From contig NZ_FMMP01000019.1 of the NCBI RefSeq assembly GCF_900095725.1, positions 84,097 to 148,096 of the forward strand: a stretch of 64,000 nt of DNA. Reading direction: 5' to 3'. Each line of letters begins with the position of its first letter. Position 1 is the first letter of the stretch. Made by a program: the position numbers and the translations under genes. Under the pieces are notes generated by a model that searched no databases, was not told the DNA's origin, and worked only from the letters and a program-made list of their open reading frames with translations. This document shows positions 62,441-64,000 of the stretch, piece after piece. Source of the stretch: Cellulosilyticum sp. I15G10I2 (GTDB lineage: Bacteria > Bacillota > Clostridia > Lachnospirales > Cellulosilyticaceae).

Positions 62441-62535
62441 TGTAATTACAAAACCTATAATTGAAATGAAATTTGAAAATAAATAAGTTAATTGAGAGCG
62501 TTAATCAGTTATAAACTATTTGAGGAGGTATTGTT

Positions 62536-63564
62536 ATGAATATGAGAGCATTGGTGTATCACAGTCCTCAAAATATCAGTGTTGAGGATGTTAAAGTACC
62601 TGAAGTCGGAGAAAAAGATGTACTGATTAAGATAAAATACTGCGGTGTCTGTGGTACAGATATACATATTTATAATGGAGATGGTGGTGCATTTGAGGTT
62701 ACGCCACCGCTCATTATGGGACATGAGTTCTCCGGTACTGTAGAACAAGTTGGGTCTCAGGTGAAAAAGGTAAATATAGGGGACGTGGTTACAGTAGACC
62801 CCAATAACATGTGTGGTGAGTGTTATTACTGTAAAAATGCAATGGAACAATTTTGTGAAAATGTTATTGGCATCGGGACAACATTCGATGGTGGTTTTGC
62901 ACAGTATATTGTGGTTACTGAAAAACAGGTATTTAAATTTAAAGAGGGGATGGATGCCTTGACGGCAGCCATGACAGAGCCTGTTTCATGTTGTCTCCAT
63001 GGTATTGATTTGTGCAATATTAAACTTGGTGATGAGGTGCTCGTCATTGGCGGTGGGCCCATAGGTCTTATGATGCTTCAGATGGCTAAGATGGCTGGTG
63101 CAAGTAAGATTATTCTCTCTGAACCAGTTGAGGAAAAAAGAGAACTCGCTCTCAAATTAGGTGCAGACATTACAATCAATCCGCTAGAGGAAGACATTGA
63201 GGCTGTGATCAAAGCGAATTGTAAAAATATTAATGCAGTTATTGAATGTGTAGGCAAGGTTCACACAATCGACAGCGCTATAAAGTGTGCAGGCAAAGGG
63301 GCTACAGTCATGATGTTTGGACTGACAGGACCAGATGAAGCACTTCATGTTAAGCCCGACATAGTCTTCAAGAAAGAATTGAAGCTGACATCTTCTTTCA
63401 TTAATCCTTATACATTTGAAAGATCAATTGCCATTTTAGAATCAGGCAAATTAAATGTCAGAGATACTATTACGGATATTGTTGAACTTGAAGAGTGTGT
63501 AAAAGTGTTTGAGGATGATAAATACAGACGCAGTGGGAAAGTAGTTATCAAATTAAATGATTAA
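62536..63564 (+). CDS. Zinc-dependent sugar-alcohol/threonine-type dehydrogenase
   Basis: A 342-residue medium-chain dehydrogenase of the sorbitol (L-iditol)/threonine type. The catalytic zinc site is CGVCGTDIHIYNG and GHEFSG, and the structural zinc site is the cluster DPNNMCGECYYCKNAMEQFC. The NAD-binding motif is VLVIGGGPIGLMMLQMAK. The ribosome site TTGAGGAGG lies 7 nt ahead. It is followed by a gene for a sugar-binding lipoprotein, so it probably acts on a sugar or polyol taken up by that transporter. The promoter carries repeated sites that may bind a sugar-responsive regulator. Confidence 0.9.
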   Translation: MNMRALVYHSPQNISVEDVKVPEVGEKDVLIKIKYCGVCGTDIHIYNGDGGAFEVTPPLIMGHEFSGTVEQVGSQVKKVNIGDVVTVDPNNMCGECYYCKNAMEQFCENVIGIGTTFDGGFAQYIVVTEKQVFKFKEGMDALTAAMTEPVSCCLHGIDLCNIKLGDEVLVIGGGPIGLMMLQMAKMAGASKIILSEPVEEKRELALKLGADITINPLEEDIEAVIKANCKNINAVIECVGKVHTIDSAIKCAGKGATVMMFGLTGPDEALHVKPDIVFKKELKLTSSFINPYTFERSIAILESGKLNVRDTITDIVELEECVKVFEDDKYRRSGKVVIKLND

Positions 63565-63711
63565 GGAATGGACTATGCAGTTAAAGGTTAAAGCAGATAG
63601 ATAGTAATCTGATTATGGATAGATCATTGAGTGGCAGTAAAAATCTTATTTGAAATAAACGGCAAGTTGCTGTTTATATATTTAAAAAAACACATACTGG
63701 GAGGAAAGAAA

Positions 63712-64000
63712 ATGAAAAGAAAATTTATGGCTTTATTACTTAGTGGGGTAATGGCGGTAATGGGATTAACAGGTTGTACTACAAAAGATCCAGTTGCGCC
63801 TACTCAACCAGCTGCAACTGAAAAGCAAGATGCTGCTGCACCAGCACAAACAGATACCAAAGACTCACAATTCAGAGTGGGTATTACAATCCAGTCTCTT
63901 GAAAACAGTTACTGGGCAGGTGTATTTGGAGAAGTTGAAAAGCTTATGAAGGATAAAGGATGGGGTTATACAATCCTTGCATGTAATGATAACTCAGCGA
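63712..64000 (+). CDS. Sugar ABC transporter substrate-binding lipoprotein (runs off the right edge)
   Basis: The first 96 residues of a periplasmic-binding-protein-like lipoprotein. The signal peptide is MKRKFMALLLSGVMAVMGLT with lipobox LTGC, then a low-complexity A/P/T/Q linker and the start of a type I binding fold (FRVGITIQSLENSYWAGVFGEVEKL). This resembles rhizose/ribose-type (peripla_BP_4) binders. ATG 63712 follows GGGAGGAAAGAA. It is probably in one operon with the dehydrogenase; permease and ATPase genes would lie beyond the window. Confidence 0.85.
   Translation, partial: MKRKFMALLLSGVMAVMGLTGCTTKDPVAPTQPAATEKQDAAAPAQTDTKDSQFRVGITIQSLENSYWAGVFGEVEKLMKDKGWGYTILACNDNSA

Larger units (their letters stand above)
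61488..62535. other. Long gap with a perfect inverted repeat and the dehydrogenase promoter
   Basis: It contains the 31-bp perfect hairpin (61723-61788), a 17-nt match (62282-62298, TAAAAAATCGTGGATAG) to the sequence heading ssrA-type copy 1, and the promoter/repeat block at 62358-62440. No gene was found. The region 61790-62280 shows nothing recognisable. Confidence 0.45.

Overview
The window is low-GC Gram-positive DNA, most likely from an anaerobic, plant-polysaccharide-using member of the Clostridia (Lachnospirales type, Cellulosilyticum-like; the genus is an inference). Supporting signs are strong AGGAGG-type ribosome binding sites, an rnr...smpB-ssrA order, a GH120 beta-xylosidase, a domain-permuted GH3 beta-glucosidase, a YtrA-type GntR/ABC operon and a copper-amine-oxidase-like wall protein. 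No rRNA or tRNA genes, CRISPR arrays, intact transposases or integrases were seen.

Layout. 1-7.9 kb is core: the 3' part of rnr, a membrane-anchored amidase, a secreted wall-type protein, an MgtC-family protein, an NADH-oxidase-like flavoprotein with a BFD-like [2Fe-2S] partner, smpB and the tmRNA gene ssrA. From 7.9 to about 29.9 kb is an AT-rich accessory island anchored at the 3' end of ssrA. It holds a winged-helix/PD-(D/E)XK-like protein, a GHKL ATPase fused to a nuclease domain, an OLD-like ATPase/TOPRIM protein followed by a membrane TPR protein, a NACHT STAND NTPase, an XRE/CPBP-protease pair, toxin-antitoxin genes and fragments, a GH120 enzyme, a phage-type replication protein, and remnants of a helicase, a YhcG nuclease and a HEPN protein. 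Degenerate copies of the ssrA 3' end plus a terminator-like hairpin recur at about 16.7, 20.0, 22.5, 25.8, 29.8 and 41.1 kb, each just after a gene or remnant, so the region looks built by serial insertion at ssrA followed by decay.

From 29.9 to 41 kb there are a NADH pyrophosphatase, a GntR-controlled ABC exporter, a class A PBP with a degenerate KTG box, an RsmH-type methyltransferase, and an AraC regulator divergent from the GH3 enzyme. From 41 to 54 kb there are an HxlR/oxidoreductase divergent pair, a cysteine-desulfurase-like aminotransferase beside a tandem-HTH regulator, and a cell-envelope cluster (YcxB-like, zinc-ribbon protein, DUF2207, frameshifted LemA, a large secreted protein). 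From 54 to 58 kb a TetR gene with a perfect palindromic operator precedes an FtsX-type ABC exporter. From 58.1 to 61.5 kb lies a compact three-gene cassette of a 22-residue-repeat (DUF4116-like) protein, a MoxR-type AAA+ ATPase and a metallopeptidase-like/VWA protein. The right end holds a zinc dehydrogenase with repeated sites under its promoter and the start of a sugar-ABC binding lipoprotein.

The best candidates for under-described systems are the ssrA-anchored defence-like island (especially the GHKL-nuclease fusion and the OLD-like/TPR pair) and the DUF4116-MoxR-VWA cassette. All functional statements come from motif reading without database searches.
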